A DNA stretch of 64,000 nt, from NCBI GenBank assembly GCA_900312665.1, contig ONZQ02000015.1, positions 682,001 to 746,000 on the forward strand, given 5' to 3'. The notes under the pieces were generated by a model. It saw only the letters and a program-made list of their open reading frames with translations, searched no databases and was not told the origin of the DNA. The DNA comes from Cephalotrichum gorgonifer. Taxonomy: Eukaryota > Ascomycota > Sordariomycetes > Microascales > Microascaceae. This document shows, piece after piece, positions 11,637-22,677 of this stretch. The position numbers and the translations under genes are program-made. Numbering within the stretch: position 1 is the stretch's first letter; the number at the start of each line of letters is the position of its first letter.

Positions 11637-13058
11637 GATGGCTTTGAGACTTGCTGAACGATTCTGGAGGCGAGAAAAAGCGGATGATCCGTTAATATCG
11701 AAGGCGGCTGCGGAATGGAACAGGATGGGCGAACCCCGTTCTTTTATGGATGCAGGCCAATATTGCCTCACAGAAGAAAACGGGAGAGAGCGGGGGAACC
11801 AAATCGAAGAGTTGAGGGGCCGGGGCGCCGTCGGAGGGGGGAGCGGCACACCATGTTTTACGCCAAGCCGTGTAACAGAAAGCTCCAACCTCTCCCTCCA
11901 ATGTGCAAAAGCCACCTCGGCCGAGGAACCTGTGGCTCTGACCGAGTCCACACACCTTTGGCCACTACAAGTAGGTTGGCGCACGACAGATGCGGGTTAG
12001 CGTCAGATGATTGATAAGACTTATCCCCTGTTCTTTATGGAAGAAGGAGGTGGAGGAACACGAGTATACGAGGTGGGTCGTGGGTCGGCGGATTGTGTGG
12101 GGGGACTGGTTGTGACTGTGGTAGCCAGTCCTATGATGCTCTCGTATCGTCGGGTCGACGAATTAGGAGAAGACACACACTGGCCAACATTCCATGGGGG
12201 CCAGTCATATAAATGCAAAGTGGCCGCAGAGAGTTGGGAGTACTTAGCATTCTATTACCGGGAACATCTGCACCGATTTAATGCCTGAGATCATTGAACA
12301 GAGAGAAATTGAGTAGACTCGAGTATTCCCGGGCTCACACGCCGTGGAACAGGACGGAATCCTTGGGGCACAATGTTGGGGGGAAGGGGGTTTGGCTGTG
12401 GGTACACGAAGCGCCCAGACCATGGCGTTTTAGCCCGTCGGCAGAAACCGGCGTATTTGATCCATGGCTCTCACCGAATACGGAATAAAAAGACAATTAA
12501 TATGCGCTCAAAGAGCCGGGAGGCGTAAACTAACGAAGCTGGGCAAGGTGGGGGGTAGGATTTCGCCAAGGCTGCTTGATCTTATCAGATGATCAGATAA
12601 CTTTTAACTGGGCTATTGGATGCTCGGACCCACCGTGTGGGGAGAAAGTGTTACCCAATAGCTCTCCAACTTCGTGCTCCGCTGCGCAGTGCGGCATTGC
12701 AAACCGAGCGCCGAGCCCGATTATCGGTGGTCCAGGGGCCATGGATTTATTGGATGGCTGGACGCGCCGGAAGTGGTACGAGTGTTCCAGGGTGGCAGGT
12801 AGTACTGGCAATTTACTCTGTAATACTCCCCTGGGCCGAAGTCTGGATGCATAATACTTGGGTCCGGCGGGCAGGTGTGGGATCACAACATTGTCCGAGC
12901 TATAAAACTGACACACCCCAAGCTGCTGTGCCTTGGTCATTCCCTGATCACATTTGATCATCAGCATCCCTCGCCCGCCCTCCATCACAGCATTACCTCC
13001 TGCCTTTTTTAACATTCCATTCGTTTGGTTACATTCCATCCAACTCACACTGCCCAAC
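11637..13058. other. Divergent promoter region
   Basis: This 1.4-kb spacer separates the divergent BIM1-like gene and the next surface-protein gene. No gene is recognised. TATAAAA at 12901-12907 lies about 155 bp upstream of the ATG at 13059. Some longer ORFs antisense to the BIM1-like gene run into this spacer but carry no domain. Confidence 0.45.
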
Positions 13059-13919
13059 ATGTATGCCCTCCGATTCCTTGCCAGCGCCGTTTTTGCGGCC
13101 ACTGCCGTTTCCGCATCAGCCGTTGAAGGCGACAACGTCTTCGCCGCCCTCCTGAAGCGCCAGGAGCCAGGAACCCCCGCCTACAACTGCCACGACAACT
13201 GCGGTATGTTCTCCTCAACGTCCCTGTCCCCACGCCGGAAACTCCGGGCTTCCTGCTAACACTTCTCGTTCCCCTACTTCTCAGGCCAGGCAATCATTGA
13301 GGCCCGTGAAGGTGACGACATCTGCAACAGCGCCTCCTTTCTCGCCAACTACAAAAACTGCCTCCAGTGCGCCGGGCCAGACAACGTCGGCATATGGCAA
13401 TACTACGGCAACAGCGTTGGCGCCGCCGGCAAGGGCTGCGGTCTCGACAGCGAGCCCCTGACCGGGAAGCAGCCGGACGTTGGCCCCTCCACTCCCATTG
13501 GATCGGGCGGTTCGTCTCCCACGCCTCCTTCCACTGAGGCCCCCGAGCCCGAGCCCACGGATGATGAGCCCACGTCCGAGCCCCCTGCATCTTCTGAGGG
13601 TGAAGCGACTGAGACGTCGGCTGAGACCCCGTCTGCTACAGATGACGCGACCGAGACGGGTGCTACCACTGCTGCTCCCACCCCGACTGAGAGCGGGAGC
13701 GCCGACGACGACGACGACGAGACCCCCACTGCTGGTGGAGATGACGAGTCTGCTGCCCCTACTGTGAGTAGTCCAGATGTGGTGACGCTCTTGTTACATT
13801 AGCTGACGGCTAACTAGCCCTCCTCCCCGGTCCAGGTCGATGCCGCCGGTAGCTTGAGGGTTGGTTCCGCCATGGGCCTGTTTGTGGCTGCCGCCTTCGG
13901 CGCCGTGATCTTTGTCTAG
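13059..13919 (+). CDS. Secreted Cys-containing protein with acidic Ser/Thr stalk and GPI-type tail
   Basis: Model of 235 aa from exons 13059-13203, 13285-13763 and 13836-13919. It begins with a signal peptide (MYALRFLASAVFAATAVSA) and has a LLKRQ Kex2-like site. A small domain of about 75 residues follows with CHDNCGQAI, DICNS, NCLQCAGPDN and GKGCGLD. This arrangement recurs in many GPI-anchored fungal proteins of unknown role. Residues 130-205 are a long Thr/Ser/Pro/Glu stalk including a run of Asp, likely O-glycosylated. The C-terminus GSAMGLFVAAAFGAVIFV is hydrophobic and ends at the stop, typical of a GPI signal. A wall or plasma-membrane surface role is inferred. An alternative 3' splice site a few bases upstream of 13836 cannot be excluded. 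Confidence 0.8.
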
Positions 13920-14750
13920 ACACGCGATTGAAGGATCCATCTGTGTATCTAGTTGATGGACTTGTCTTGTATAGTATGAAGCACCCGTAATATTGGAACG
14001 TACCCTCCTATCGTTCGTTCAGACGTTGAACCCAACAGTCTCATTTCTCTCCTGGTCTCCAAAGAGAGCAAACATGTGTGCCCTCGAGTTCGGTGATGGT
14101 CCCAGAACGCATATTAAAGAATCATACCTGGCAATTCGAATAGTAGTGCTGGGTAGGGGGGGGAGCAAGTCGAACATCAGGTTCACAAGTACTTCCAAGG
14201 GTAATGGCTTCCTGATGTAGTGACAGGAGGTAAGAGCCTAGATCAATCGTGTCGCAGGAATATTGGGAAAACGAGACCGTAGCTAGGCTGAAGAAATAGT
14301 CACCATACGTACCACTCATCTAGATCTCCTATTTTACCGACCCGCGAGTGAGATGACGTCGTGCTGGGAGTTTAGGTTCGTCTCGGCGCTCAGGGGAGGG
14401 GCTCTAAGCCAACCCCCCTATATGGAATACTATTTATCTTCAAACCTCCAACTTCTAGTCGTCTAGACTATCAGATAATGAAGGATTGGCGATGGCCTGT
14501 TTTCCGACGCGTCTAAGTCCCGCGGAGTGATTGTTTCCTTATGTCCTCTCCAGACGAGGCTGTATTATTAGGTTGGTTTTCCCTTGATCGGCGAATACAA
14601 AAAAAGCCAGTAGGTGTAGTATAGTTTAATCTTTCGCGCTTGGCGTCTCGACCAGAATTTGAGGACTTAAGGCTGCCGTGACTTACCACCAGTGTACATG
14701 GCCGATGACTGACGCGCCGAGTTATTTCATTTCACTGTACTAGCGTCGGT

Positions 14751-14776
14751 TATGTCGGCGCCCGGTAGCCGACATA
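14751..14776. repeat. Perfect inverted repeat (9-bp arms)
   Basis: TATGTCGGC at 14751-14759 is matched by GCCGACATA at 14768-14776, with an 8-base loop. It is followed directly by a second, larger inverted repeat. Confidence 0.7.
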
Positions 14777-14787
14777 TCCGACTCGCC

Positions 14788-14842
14788 GTGAAGCTGACAA
14801 ACCCTGGGGATAAGGCTGCTAGGATAGATACGTCAGCTTCAC
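14788..14842. repeat. Perfect inverted repeat (11-bp arms)
   Basis: GTGAAGCTGAC at 14788-14798 pairs with GTCAGCTTCAC at 14832-14842 across a 33-base spacer. No coding function is seen. Confidence 0.7.
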
Positions 14843-15321
14843 AGTATATCGGCGATGTCGGCGTCAGATTGTCCGATATGAGGACCAACTAGGACTGCGC
14901 CTCAATTTTCGCTGGGGCTGAACGCAAGTCCTAGAGACTCCGCCAATCATGCTTTGTAATACGCCTTCCCGCTATCTGACCATGTATAGACGGCTACATC
15001 GTGATGAAGGACTGCACATGCCATCACCAAATATACGTGGGTATGTGTGCATCCGCAAGCTCCGGAGTCTACATGGGATACACTCGCTCCTGCAATGTCA
15101 GATCCTCCCGTCAATTGGTGAATAGGGATATGTTTGAAGCCCCTCGCCTCGGTGACAGCTTCTATCTAGGCAAATATATAATTGCTGCTCCTTCCGCTCT
15201 GAAAACCTCCCATCATGCTCTCTCACCTTCTCATAACACCAAGAAGTCCAATTTCGCAAATACCAATCTCAGCCGTCAAGACATATCATCGCTATCGCCT
15301 CCCCTACCAACAACAGACACA

Positions 15322-15773
15322 ATGACTATCGCACACACCGGCATCCGCGTGACCCCAGATGTCCTGGCCCAGGTCGTGGCCTGGTATCTTGAGGCCTTAG
15401 CGCCGCTGGGGTACAAGAAGATCGTTGAGATACCCGGCATTGCTGTCGGCTTGGGCGATAAAGAACACGACCCGGACTGGTGGATCATCCCCAGGGACGT
15501 CCCCCAGGCGCCCGGTAACCACACAGCGTTTGTTGCGTCCGGTAGATTTTTACCCTTTCTTGCGGATAAGATATGCATGAGTAGTTGCTAACGTGGCAGC
15601 CAGACCGAACTTCCGTCGACGCCTTTTATAAGGCGGCCATTGCTGCCGGCGGGAAGGACAATGGTGCTCCTGGGATTCGGGAACGGCACTCCCCGAACTA
15701 CTACGCGGCCTTCGTTCATGACCCCGTTGGGAACAACATCGAGGTGTTGTGCCAGGTTCCCCAGGCCGAGTAG
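15322..15773 (+). CDS. Small VOC-fold (glyoxalase/bleomycin-resistance-like) protein
   Basis: Two exons, 15322-15541 and 15604-15773, encode 129 aa. The splice (TCC G / AC CGA) restores HTAFVASDRTSVDAFY, the standard join between the two halves of single-domain VOC proteins. Family features are an early TGIRVTP strand with WYLEALAPLGY, DWWI, and the C-terminal PNYYAAFVHDPVGNNIEVLC, where E is the usual metal-ligand position. There is no signal peptide, so it should be cytosolic. Proteins of this subgroup are often labelled glyoxalase-like, but the substrate is not known. It stands alone between two intergenic stretches. Confidence 0.85.
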
Positions 15774-16603
15774 GTGGATGTGCACCGAGGACTATAGTGT
15801 AGCTATGGATATGTGTGGGGGTGGTGTGGGTCAAATATATGGAGAGGATTAGTAGAAAAATAGCAGAAATGAAAAGAAAGCACGCCCCCTTTCTGGAATT
15901 GTCGTTCTAACATTCCTGCGATGTTCTATGAAGCTAGACACAGGTGAGGGGATGCATAGGTCGTACAAGGTAACCAAGGACAACTTGCCTAGGTGGGCGA
16001 ACCAAGTAGGCAACATAAAACAAGTCCCACAGCACCAACACTAGACACTTTCCGGCCGTTAGTGGTGTAGTACTTCGTAGTTAATGTCGAGGGAGTTACA
16101 TAGGACCAGTCCAGAACGGGTAGCCTTTAGGTCAAGCTCTAGAATTCAAACACATAGGACCTGCAACTAAGTTGAGAGGGCCCGAGGCACTAGGTTACTA
16201 CCTTTTGCTGGCCGATATCTATCCTACTGACGCCACCATACATACATAAGGACTGGTGATTGTCTTACTATTGAATGTCTAGTCCGGGTACGGTCTCTCC
16301 CCATTCAGGAACATCCCTTCCTCCTTTCCGCCTACCACCGCCTTCCTTGGCCACAAATGGCAGTGCATACCTAACCATTACCTTTCGCTCATTCCGTCGT
16401 CATTCCCTATATCCATCACACAACATTATTAACCCCAATAAATAACTGTCACTACCTAGAAAATGCTACAGTTCCCAAAAGCAGACAGCCTGAAAGTTCT
16501 CCGTGCTCGCACAGCCAACTGCGATTGCATCACCCCCAAAACAGTTCGTGCTTCGACCCTCTCCACAATATCGAGATGCTCGTTTCCGTCCATGTGCCGC
16601 CGG
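15774..16603. other. Convergent 3' intergenic region
   Basis: An 830-bp spacer without a recognisable gene. It contains several CTAGG/CCTAGG-like words but no ordered repeat. Confidence 0.45.
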
Positions 16604-17683
16604 CTACTTAGCTGGCTGCCTGCCCAACGCCTCATCCACTGCCTGCCTGATAACTTCTTCGTGGTCCGAGGTCGGCCGAAATCCCAGCCTCTCACGGGCC
16701 TTCCTCGAGTCATAGGTGCGGTGCTCAAGAGCGTAGCTTAAAGGAGTACTGCCCATATTTGGAGGGGGATCCACATAGCCCGCGGTAAAGATCAGAAATA
16801 CCCACCTCACAAGACCAAAGATAAGCCTGGCCAGCCACTCCGGGATCCGAATCAGCTCACCAGCGACGTCCCGGCCCCGCACCGCATTCCAGACCAGGCA
16901 GGTGTGGTGCCAGAACAACATCGGTTCGCCGTCACAGATGTTGAACGCCTCCCCGGCAATCTCCCCGTCTGCGCGGCCGTGATCCAGAAGCGCCTTTGCG
17001 GCCAGGATGTGGGCTGCGGCCGCGTTGTCAGAGGACACGCAGTCGACCATATTGGTCCCCGGGCCCATCTGGAAAAGCGGCATGCTCCCCTCGGACAACC
17101 GAATCAGGGGCGGTAGCCCTTGCGAGCATCGCGGGCCGTACATGTGAGCCCCGCGCAGGCTCGCCGTCGCGAGTCTGGGGCCGTTCGCGGCGAGGGCCAT
17201 CCCGTCGGCTATGGCCTTTGATTTCTCGTAGGGGCCGGGAGCGTGCGGCGACGAGACCCAGGTCTTTTGCGTCTCGTCTACGTTGACGTGTGGGGCATCG
17301 GCGTAGACATCGACTGATGAACAGTGCACGAAGGCCTTGGTTGAGGGGCAGTCCGCCGCAATCTCCAGCAGGATCTTGGTTCCTTCGACATTCGTGTCGT
17401 ACTGGTCCGCTTGGGTGCCCGCGGCAAATGTCGGCGATGCGAGGTGGAAGACGGCATTAGGCCTTATTTCTTGAAATAGTCGCTCTAGCTCGGCTCGGTC
17501 CGTGACGGTGCACTCGTGGTAGTGCGCTCCGTCGTGGCGGTTGTGGCTGATCTTTCGATCGACTATGTGGACTTGGCCGACCTCGGCATCGTCTAGGAGT
17601 TGGCGGACTAGTGCGTATCCGAGGAAGCCGCATCCGCCGGTCACGAGCACGAGGCCTAATAGGGGGGCCTTGACATCATTCAT
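16604..17683 (-). CDS. 3-beta-HSD / sterol C4-decarboxylase-like NAD(P)-dependent dehydrogenase
   Basis: Single exon, 359 aa. The N-terminal Rossmann motif is VLVTGGCGFLG (about residues 12-22), followed by HIVDRK. VFHLASP, the Ser-rich HCSSVDVY strand and the catalytic YEKSK pair place it in the 3-beta-hydroxysteroid dehydrogenase group that includes Erg26, sterol-4-alpha-carboxylate 3-dehydrogenase. DCVSSDNAAAAHILA and the GEAFNICDGEP/FWHH strings are typical for Erg26 relatives. A hydrophobic segment near residue 300 (FGLVRWVFLIFTAGY) suggests ER-membrane association. It could be a second copy of a sterol enzyme or a specialised homologue. No other sterol gene is nearby. Confidence 0.85.
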   Translation of the reverse strand: MNDVKAPLLGLVLVTGGCGFLGYALVRQLLDDAEVGQVHIVDRKISHNRHDGAHYHECTVTDRAELERLFQEIRPNAVFHLASPTFAAGTQADQYDTNVEGTKILLEIAADCPSTKAFVHCSSVDVYADAPHVNVDETQKTWVSSPHAPGPYEKSKAIADGMALAANGPRLATASLRGAHMYGPRCSQGLPPLIRLSEGSMPLFQMGPGTNMVDCVSSDNAAAAHILAAKALLDHGRADGEIAGEAFNICDGEPMLFWHHTCLVWNAVRGRDVAGELIRIPEWLARLIFGLVRWVFLIFTAGYVDPPPNMGSTPLSYALEHRTYDSRKARERLGFRPTSDHEEVIRQAVDEALGRQPAK

Positions 17684-19505
17684 AGTGCGGATGGGTGTTG
17701 GAAGATGGCTGGTCTCTTTTGGTGTGTGTTTTTTTGAGGAGGATTTTCGAGTCGCATGACAAACGACGGCGAAGGATTGACATGGGGCTGACGCCGAGGG
17801 TGCACTAATCCTACTCGCACGGTTTCATGTCAAGCTGCGCCGAAATCAACCCACGTCTCCGAAGCTGGGTTGACAAGTTTGATGTTGCTCACAATAATAC
17901 TTTCGCAAAAAACGTAGTTTAGCATAATGGGCAATTTACCCGATCTTTTCTGTCTGCTGTTGTTGGAAGGGGGGAGTTTAACAACGCACTAGGACAACAA
18001 GGAATAAACAAAAACATGGTAAAGGGATGCTAGCCTTTGCGGTAATCGTGGGGTGGGATAGAATACGCAGTAATCCGGGTCTTAATAGACCCAGGGAACC
18101 AAGTTATCCTTGCTCCCGGATCTGGGTCTTGATAGGCCTAGATAATCAACTTAGCTTTGCCTATTAAAGGCTAGATCCAAAACTATGGGTAACTCGATTA
18201 TCTAAGCCTATTCAAGCCTAGATCCAGTTTCAAAGATGATTGAGCTACCCTTAATCCCAGATCTAGGTCTTAACAAGCAAAGATAATCAAGTTATCCTTG
18301 ATCCGGATCTAGGCTTTGATCGATATACACGATGGGGTTGTCTTTGGTCCCTGGATCTAGGCTCATAGGCAGCGCAAATAGACCTTGGTTCTTTCTGGGA
18401 TACTGTTACTGGTATGCTACTATCGGGGAAACTTCAAGCGATGTGCAGTTGAAGCGAGGGAAGGTGGGTGGATACCAAGCCGTTATGCCTGGCACCCCTC
18501 ATCTTTTATAGCACTCTCCAATTTCGCATGCGATGCATAATATAACGGCACTGAATTAAGATTTGGGGTTTTTGGGGAGGGGAAGGCAGACGGCGCCGTG
18601 GCGTCCGGCATTACTGTACATACCACGGGACTCAATGTCAAGGGCAGGTGGGGTAAAAGGGGGAAGAGGTAACGTAACGTGGTAATGCGAGGGAGGGTGG
18701 GAACTGGACCGGAACCTCGACGATCCACGGCACTCGATTACTAACATAGCTCGGACAATATACGGGCCTGGAATAACCGAAGCGAGATTAAAACGCGGGC
18801 TCGAGCATGTGCAATTGAGATTGGGGTAAGTGTCGGCCAAGAACGCTTGGCTTGACGGATAAGTGCAATGGCAGCTTGCCAGGAAGTTGGTGGTTACAAT
18901 AGGCCACCACCACCACCTTGCCATCTCTCTTTCTCTCTCCGAGAGGTTTCTTTATTACGGTTGTATTAGTGGTTGGTAGTGGTGGTCGCGTATCGTTATT
19001 GCTACGGAGGATGCCAATCCTAACTTACTTCGGACTGACAGGCGGCTCTGAGTGGCGGAGACCAACCACCCCAGCCAGCCCACCTGAAATTCGCTTACCT
19101 TTTTTTTTCGTGCCTGTCCGAGACATTGAGCTCCCTCGCCCCTCCATTTCACGGGAACAACTCCATGCTACCCCAGACCTCCCTATCGCCCTTCTGTTCG
19201 GGGTTACATGCCAATTGGCGTCCTCTACGACCAAGTCAAGTCAAGCCAAGCCGAAGGTCACCACTTTTTTTCTTCGGGAACGTAGGATCATTACATGCCA
19301 TATTACGGAAACCGGCAGAAGGATAAAAAAAGATTAATAAAAAGCAAACAATCTAAAAGCCCGCCTTACATCCGCGTCCGAAATGATGATCGTCCCCTCC
19401 CCAACCCCAACCCCGACCCTTCACCCGTCTCTCCCTAATTAATACCCAACTCTCCAACTCCGCTTTAACCTTACTCGGGTTACAACCACATCTAATCGTG
19501 CCAGG
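17684..19505. other. Intergenic region with degenerate repeat block
   Basis: No gene recognised in 1.8 kb. Bases 18075-18365 hold a block of imperfect direct and inverted copies around GGATCTAGG (listed separately). The part before 19505 is pyrimidine-rich and likely carries the promoter and leader of the hexosaminidase gene. Confidence 0.5.
18075..18365. repeat. Degenerate repeat block around GGATCTAGG
   Basis: Five or more variants of GGATCTAGG or its complement CCTAGATCC occur in about 290 bp, in both orientations. They alternate with AATCAAGTTATCCTT-like boxes (for example near 18107 and 18287). Copies differ by transitions. The block may be a decayed minisatellite or remnants of a palindromic element. 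Confidence 0.55.
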
Positions 19506-21329
19506 ATGCGCTTCACCGAGACTCTCACGGCCATCGTCGTCGGCCTCGCCGCCTCAGCCGAGGCCGTCAAGGTCAACCCCCTCCCCGCGCCCCAGTCCGT
19601 CACCTGGGGCGAGAGCGGCCCCAAGAACGTCGGCTGGCTCGAGCTCCGCACCGATGCCCGCGGCTCCAAGAACCAGCGTCTTGTCCGCGACGCCTTTGAC
19701 CGCGCCTATTCCACCGCGCGCAAGCTCCAGTGGGTGCCCCAGGCTATCGAGGAGCCCATCCTCAAGTACCCCGAGATCCCCACCGGCACTGGCAATGAGA
19801 AGAGGGAGGCCAGCTCCTGGCTCTCCGGGGTCGACCTCAAAATCGCCGACTGGGATGCCGAGCTGAAGCACGGCGTTGACGAGAGTTACGACATCAAGAT
19901 TGAGGCTTCGTCTAACTCGATCAAAATCAACGCTGAGACCGTCTGGGGCGCCCTCCACGCCTTCACCACCCTCCAGCAGCTCATCATCTCGGACGGTAAG
20001 CAGGGACTCATCATCGAGCAGCCCGTCGAGATCAAGGATGAGCCCAACTTCCCCTACCGCGGCCTCATGCTTGACTCGGGCCGCAACTTCATCACTGTCG
20101 CCAAGATCAAGGAGCAGATCGACGGCCTCGCCCTCTCCAAGCTCAACATCCTTCACTGGCACATCACCGACTCGCAGTCGTGGCCCATCCACCTGGACAA
20201 GTACCCCCAGGTCACCAAGGATGCCTACTCGCCCCGCGAGGTCTACTCCAACAGGGACGTCGCCGACATCATCGCCTACGCGCACGCCCGCGGCGTCCGC
20301 GTCATCCCTGAGATCGACATGCCCGGCCACTCCGCCTCCGGCTGGCAGCAGATCGACGAGTCAATCGTCACCTGCGTCGACTCGTGGTGGTCCAACGACG
20401 ACTGGCCCAAGCACACCGCCGTCCAGCCCAATCCCGGCCAGCTCGACGTCATCAACGAGAAGACGTACGACGTCGTCACCGACGTCTACCGCGAGCTGTC
20501 CGGCCGCTTCACCGACGACTTCTTCCACGTCGGCGGCGACGAGCTCCAGCCCAACTGCTTCAACTTCTCCCTGCCCATCCGCCAGTGGTTCGCCGAGGAC
20601 CCCTCCAGGACCTACCACGACCTGAACCAGCACTGGGTCGACACCGCCATGCCCATCTTCACCGACGAGAAGAACACGGGCGGTAGGAAGGACCGCCGCA
20701 TCATCATGTGGGAGGACGTCGTCCTGTCCCACGACTCGTCCGCCCACAACGTCCCCAAGGACATCATCATGCAGGCGTGGAACAACGGCTCCGATCACGT
20801 CAACAAGCTGACCGGGATGGGCTACGACGTCATCGTATCCAGCGCCGACTTCCTCTACCTTGACTGCGGCCACGGCGGCTACGTCACCAACGACGCCCGC
20901 TACAACGTCCAGGAGAACCCGGACTGGGAGCACCCCAACTTCAACTACGGCGGCACCGGCGGCTCATGGTGCGCCCCCTACAACACCTGGCAGCGCATCT
21001 ACATGTACGACTTCACCCGCGGCCTGACCGACGAGCAGAAGGAGAAAGTCCTCGGCGTGGCCGTCACCCTCTTCGGCGAGCAGGTCGACGACACCGTCGT
21101 CAGCAGCAAGGTGTGGCCCCGCGCCGCCGCCGCCGGTGAGCTCGCGTGGTCCGGTAACCGGGACCCCGAGACGGGGAAGAAGCGCGCCACGTACATGACG
21201 CAGCGTATCCTTAACTTCCGCGAGTACCTCCTCGCCGTCGGCGTTGAGGCCGCGCCCCTCGTGCCAAAGTACTGTCTGCAGCACCCGCACGCCTGCGATC
21301 TCTACTACGACCAGGACGCTGTCGAGTAA
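19506..21329 (+). CDS. Secreted beta-N-acetylhexosaminidase (GH20)
   Basis: Intronless ORF of 607 aa, the usual length for fungal chitobiases. A signal peptide (MRFTETLTAIVVGLAASAEA) is followed by the alpha/beta GH20b-type N-domain (about residues 22-180). The TIM-barrel catalytic domain starts at FPYRGLMLDSGRNF. The catalytic pair is D345-E346 in HVGGDELQ: Asp orients the substrate acetamido group and Glu is the acid/base. NILHWHITDSQSWP and VIPEIDMPGHSASGW are further GH20 signatures. The enzyme removes terminal GlcNAc from chitooligosaccharides at the wall or outside the cell. The sequence is strongly GC3-biased, which creates several long empty ORFs on the opposite strand. No neighbours suggest a cluster. 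Confidence 0.96.
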   Translation: MRFTETLTAIVVGLAASAEAVKVNPLPAPQSVTWGESGPKNVGWLELRTDARGSKNQRLVRDAFDRAYSTARKLQWVPQAIEEPILKYPEIPTGTGNEKREASSWLSGVDLKIADWDAELKHGVDESYDIKIEASSNSIKINAETVWGALHAFTTLQQLIISDGKQGLIIEQPVEIKDEPNFPYRGLMLDSGRNFITVAKIKEQIDGLALSKLNILHWHITDSQSWPIHLDKYPQVTKDAYSPREVYSNRDVADIIAYAHARGVRVIPEIDMPGHSASGWQQIDESIVTCVDSWWSNDDWPKHTAVQPNPGQLDVINEKTYDVVTDVYRELSGRFTDDFFHVGGDELQPNCFNFSLPIRQWFAEDPSRTYHDLNQHWVDTAMPIFTDEKNTGGRKDRRIIMWEDVVLSHDSSAHNVPKDIIMQAWNNGSDHVNKLTGMGYDVIVSSADFLYLDCGHGGYVTNDARYNVQENPDWEHPNFNYGGTGGSWCAPYNTWQRIYMYDFTRGLTDEQKEKVLGVAVTLFGEQVDDTVVSSKVWPRAAAAGELAWSGNRDPETGKKRATYMTQRILNFREYLLAVGVEAAPLVPKYCLQHPHACDLYYDQDAVE

Positions 21330-22677
21330 AGCTCGATGCTCGTACGACGGGGTGGGGGGGGGAAACTGATACCCCTTGACTGCAAGCTCGGTGGGAAGTG
21401 TCGAGCGGTAAGGGGAGTGAAGGGCGTCAAGTTGGTTTTTTTTGGCGCCGGGTGTTGAGCTGTGCAGCATTCTTACATTCATTGTCCATCAATCATTATA
21501 ACTCTATATATATTTCCACCTAGTGTATATTATGTTATGAAGTCAGTAGCATGGTTCAATACTGAATTAGTAGAGCTCCTCTCGTGACTTCTTCCATTTC
21601 CTGCTCAACCTAGCTACTCCATACTGTCTTACATTCGGATAAGTATCTAATTTCGAAGAGATGGATTCTAAGCGTACTTCTCGATTCAGCTCAAGAGTTC
21701 CTATACTGTTACAATCTGGAAACGTGGTTGTATTTTCGGGCGAAACTGGGGCCGCCTGGTTTAGAAATGCTGCGTTACTCCGTACACAGTATCGCCGCAA
21801 TTATCGGCGTATGAGTGAAACACTTCCCTGGAAGAGACTTCTATCAAAGGGTGTTCTAACTAGTCACTTAGATTGACTATGATCTAGGAAAGAAAAGGTG
21901 GCTACTAGATGATGATATCTGTAGGTGTTCGAATAGTTTATAGGTTCGCTTGGGTGGTCTGGGCGGCTCTCAGAGTCGCCCTTGCCACCCACTTTCTATA
22001 TGCCGGCATGTCCTCATGCAGGTCCATAGGGCGTGGAGGCTAGTTAGGGAGGAGGGCGAGGTGACAGTCGCCGTAAGGGGGGCGCAGGGCGAAGGTCTTG
22101 GCGGTCGAGGACAAGGGTGATAACCGTGACGGCGGAGGACGCGGCGGCGAGGGTCGTAATTCGGTCGTGGGGGCCCAGGCCGTCACACATTTCCTCCACA
22201 CAGGTGTGTTTTATGTCGCCCAGAATTACTCGTTCTCTTGATGAGTTTTATTAACTACAAAAACGCCAAGTGTTGCCTGGGAATTACCTCGACGCCCTAA
22301 ACCGAAGACCGGGTCATCACTGCCCCCGCTTCGTCCCTCCTGCAGATCGTCTCAAACAGAACGGCCAATGGGTGAGTCTTGATCATTCCCTCATCCTTGG
22401 CGTCAGGTTCTCTGGCCATGGCAAGGCTGCCGATCCTTGCTGAGAAAGATGCTTGCTCGCGCCCTAAGTGGGGTGCAGCTCCACATTCCATTGGACTCGA
22501 CGAGGCGCATCCGGGCTGTGTAGCACCCTCGAGTGCTCCAGCCCCAAGATGGCGGGATTGGGATCACCCTGTAACTTTGGGCCAAGAAAAGGAAAGTTTA
22601 AATCCCCCCTTGAATCGCCCCCGGTCTTTCTTTGGTGAGGCATGGCACGTCCGCTATGTCTTGGAAACTCTTGAAAC
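21330..22677. other. Intergenic region
   Basis: No gene recognised in 1.35 kb. A GC-rich patch at about 22030-22190 could be read as a short peptide on the minus strand but has no start, splice context or domain. Confidence 0.45.

Larger units (their letters stand above)
13920..15321. other. Intergenic region with hairpin-forming repeats
   Basis: No gene recognised. Two perfect inverted repeats lie close together at 14751-14842 (listed separately). CCGAC/GTCGG motifs are dense around them. A TATA-like AATATATAA at about 15173 precedes the VOC-protein gene. Confidence 0.45.

Noticed and set aside
11434..12000. 188-codon frame on the plus strand antisense to the BIM1-like gene
   Set aside because: It lies over well-supported exons of the opposite gene and has no recognisable domain.
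19554..20933. Long open frames on the minus strand opposite the GH20 gene
   Set aside because: They mirror a GC3-biased coding sequence and show no domain, start context or introns of their own.
22030..22190. GC-rich patch readable as a short peptide on the minus strand
   Set aside because: No start, splice partner or family match; too short to call.
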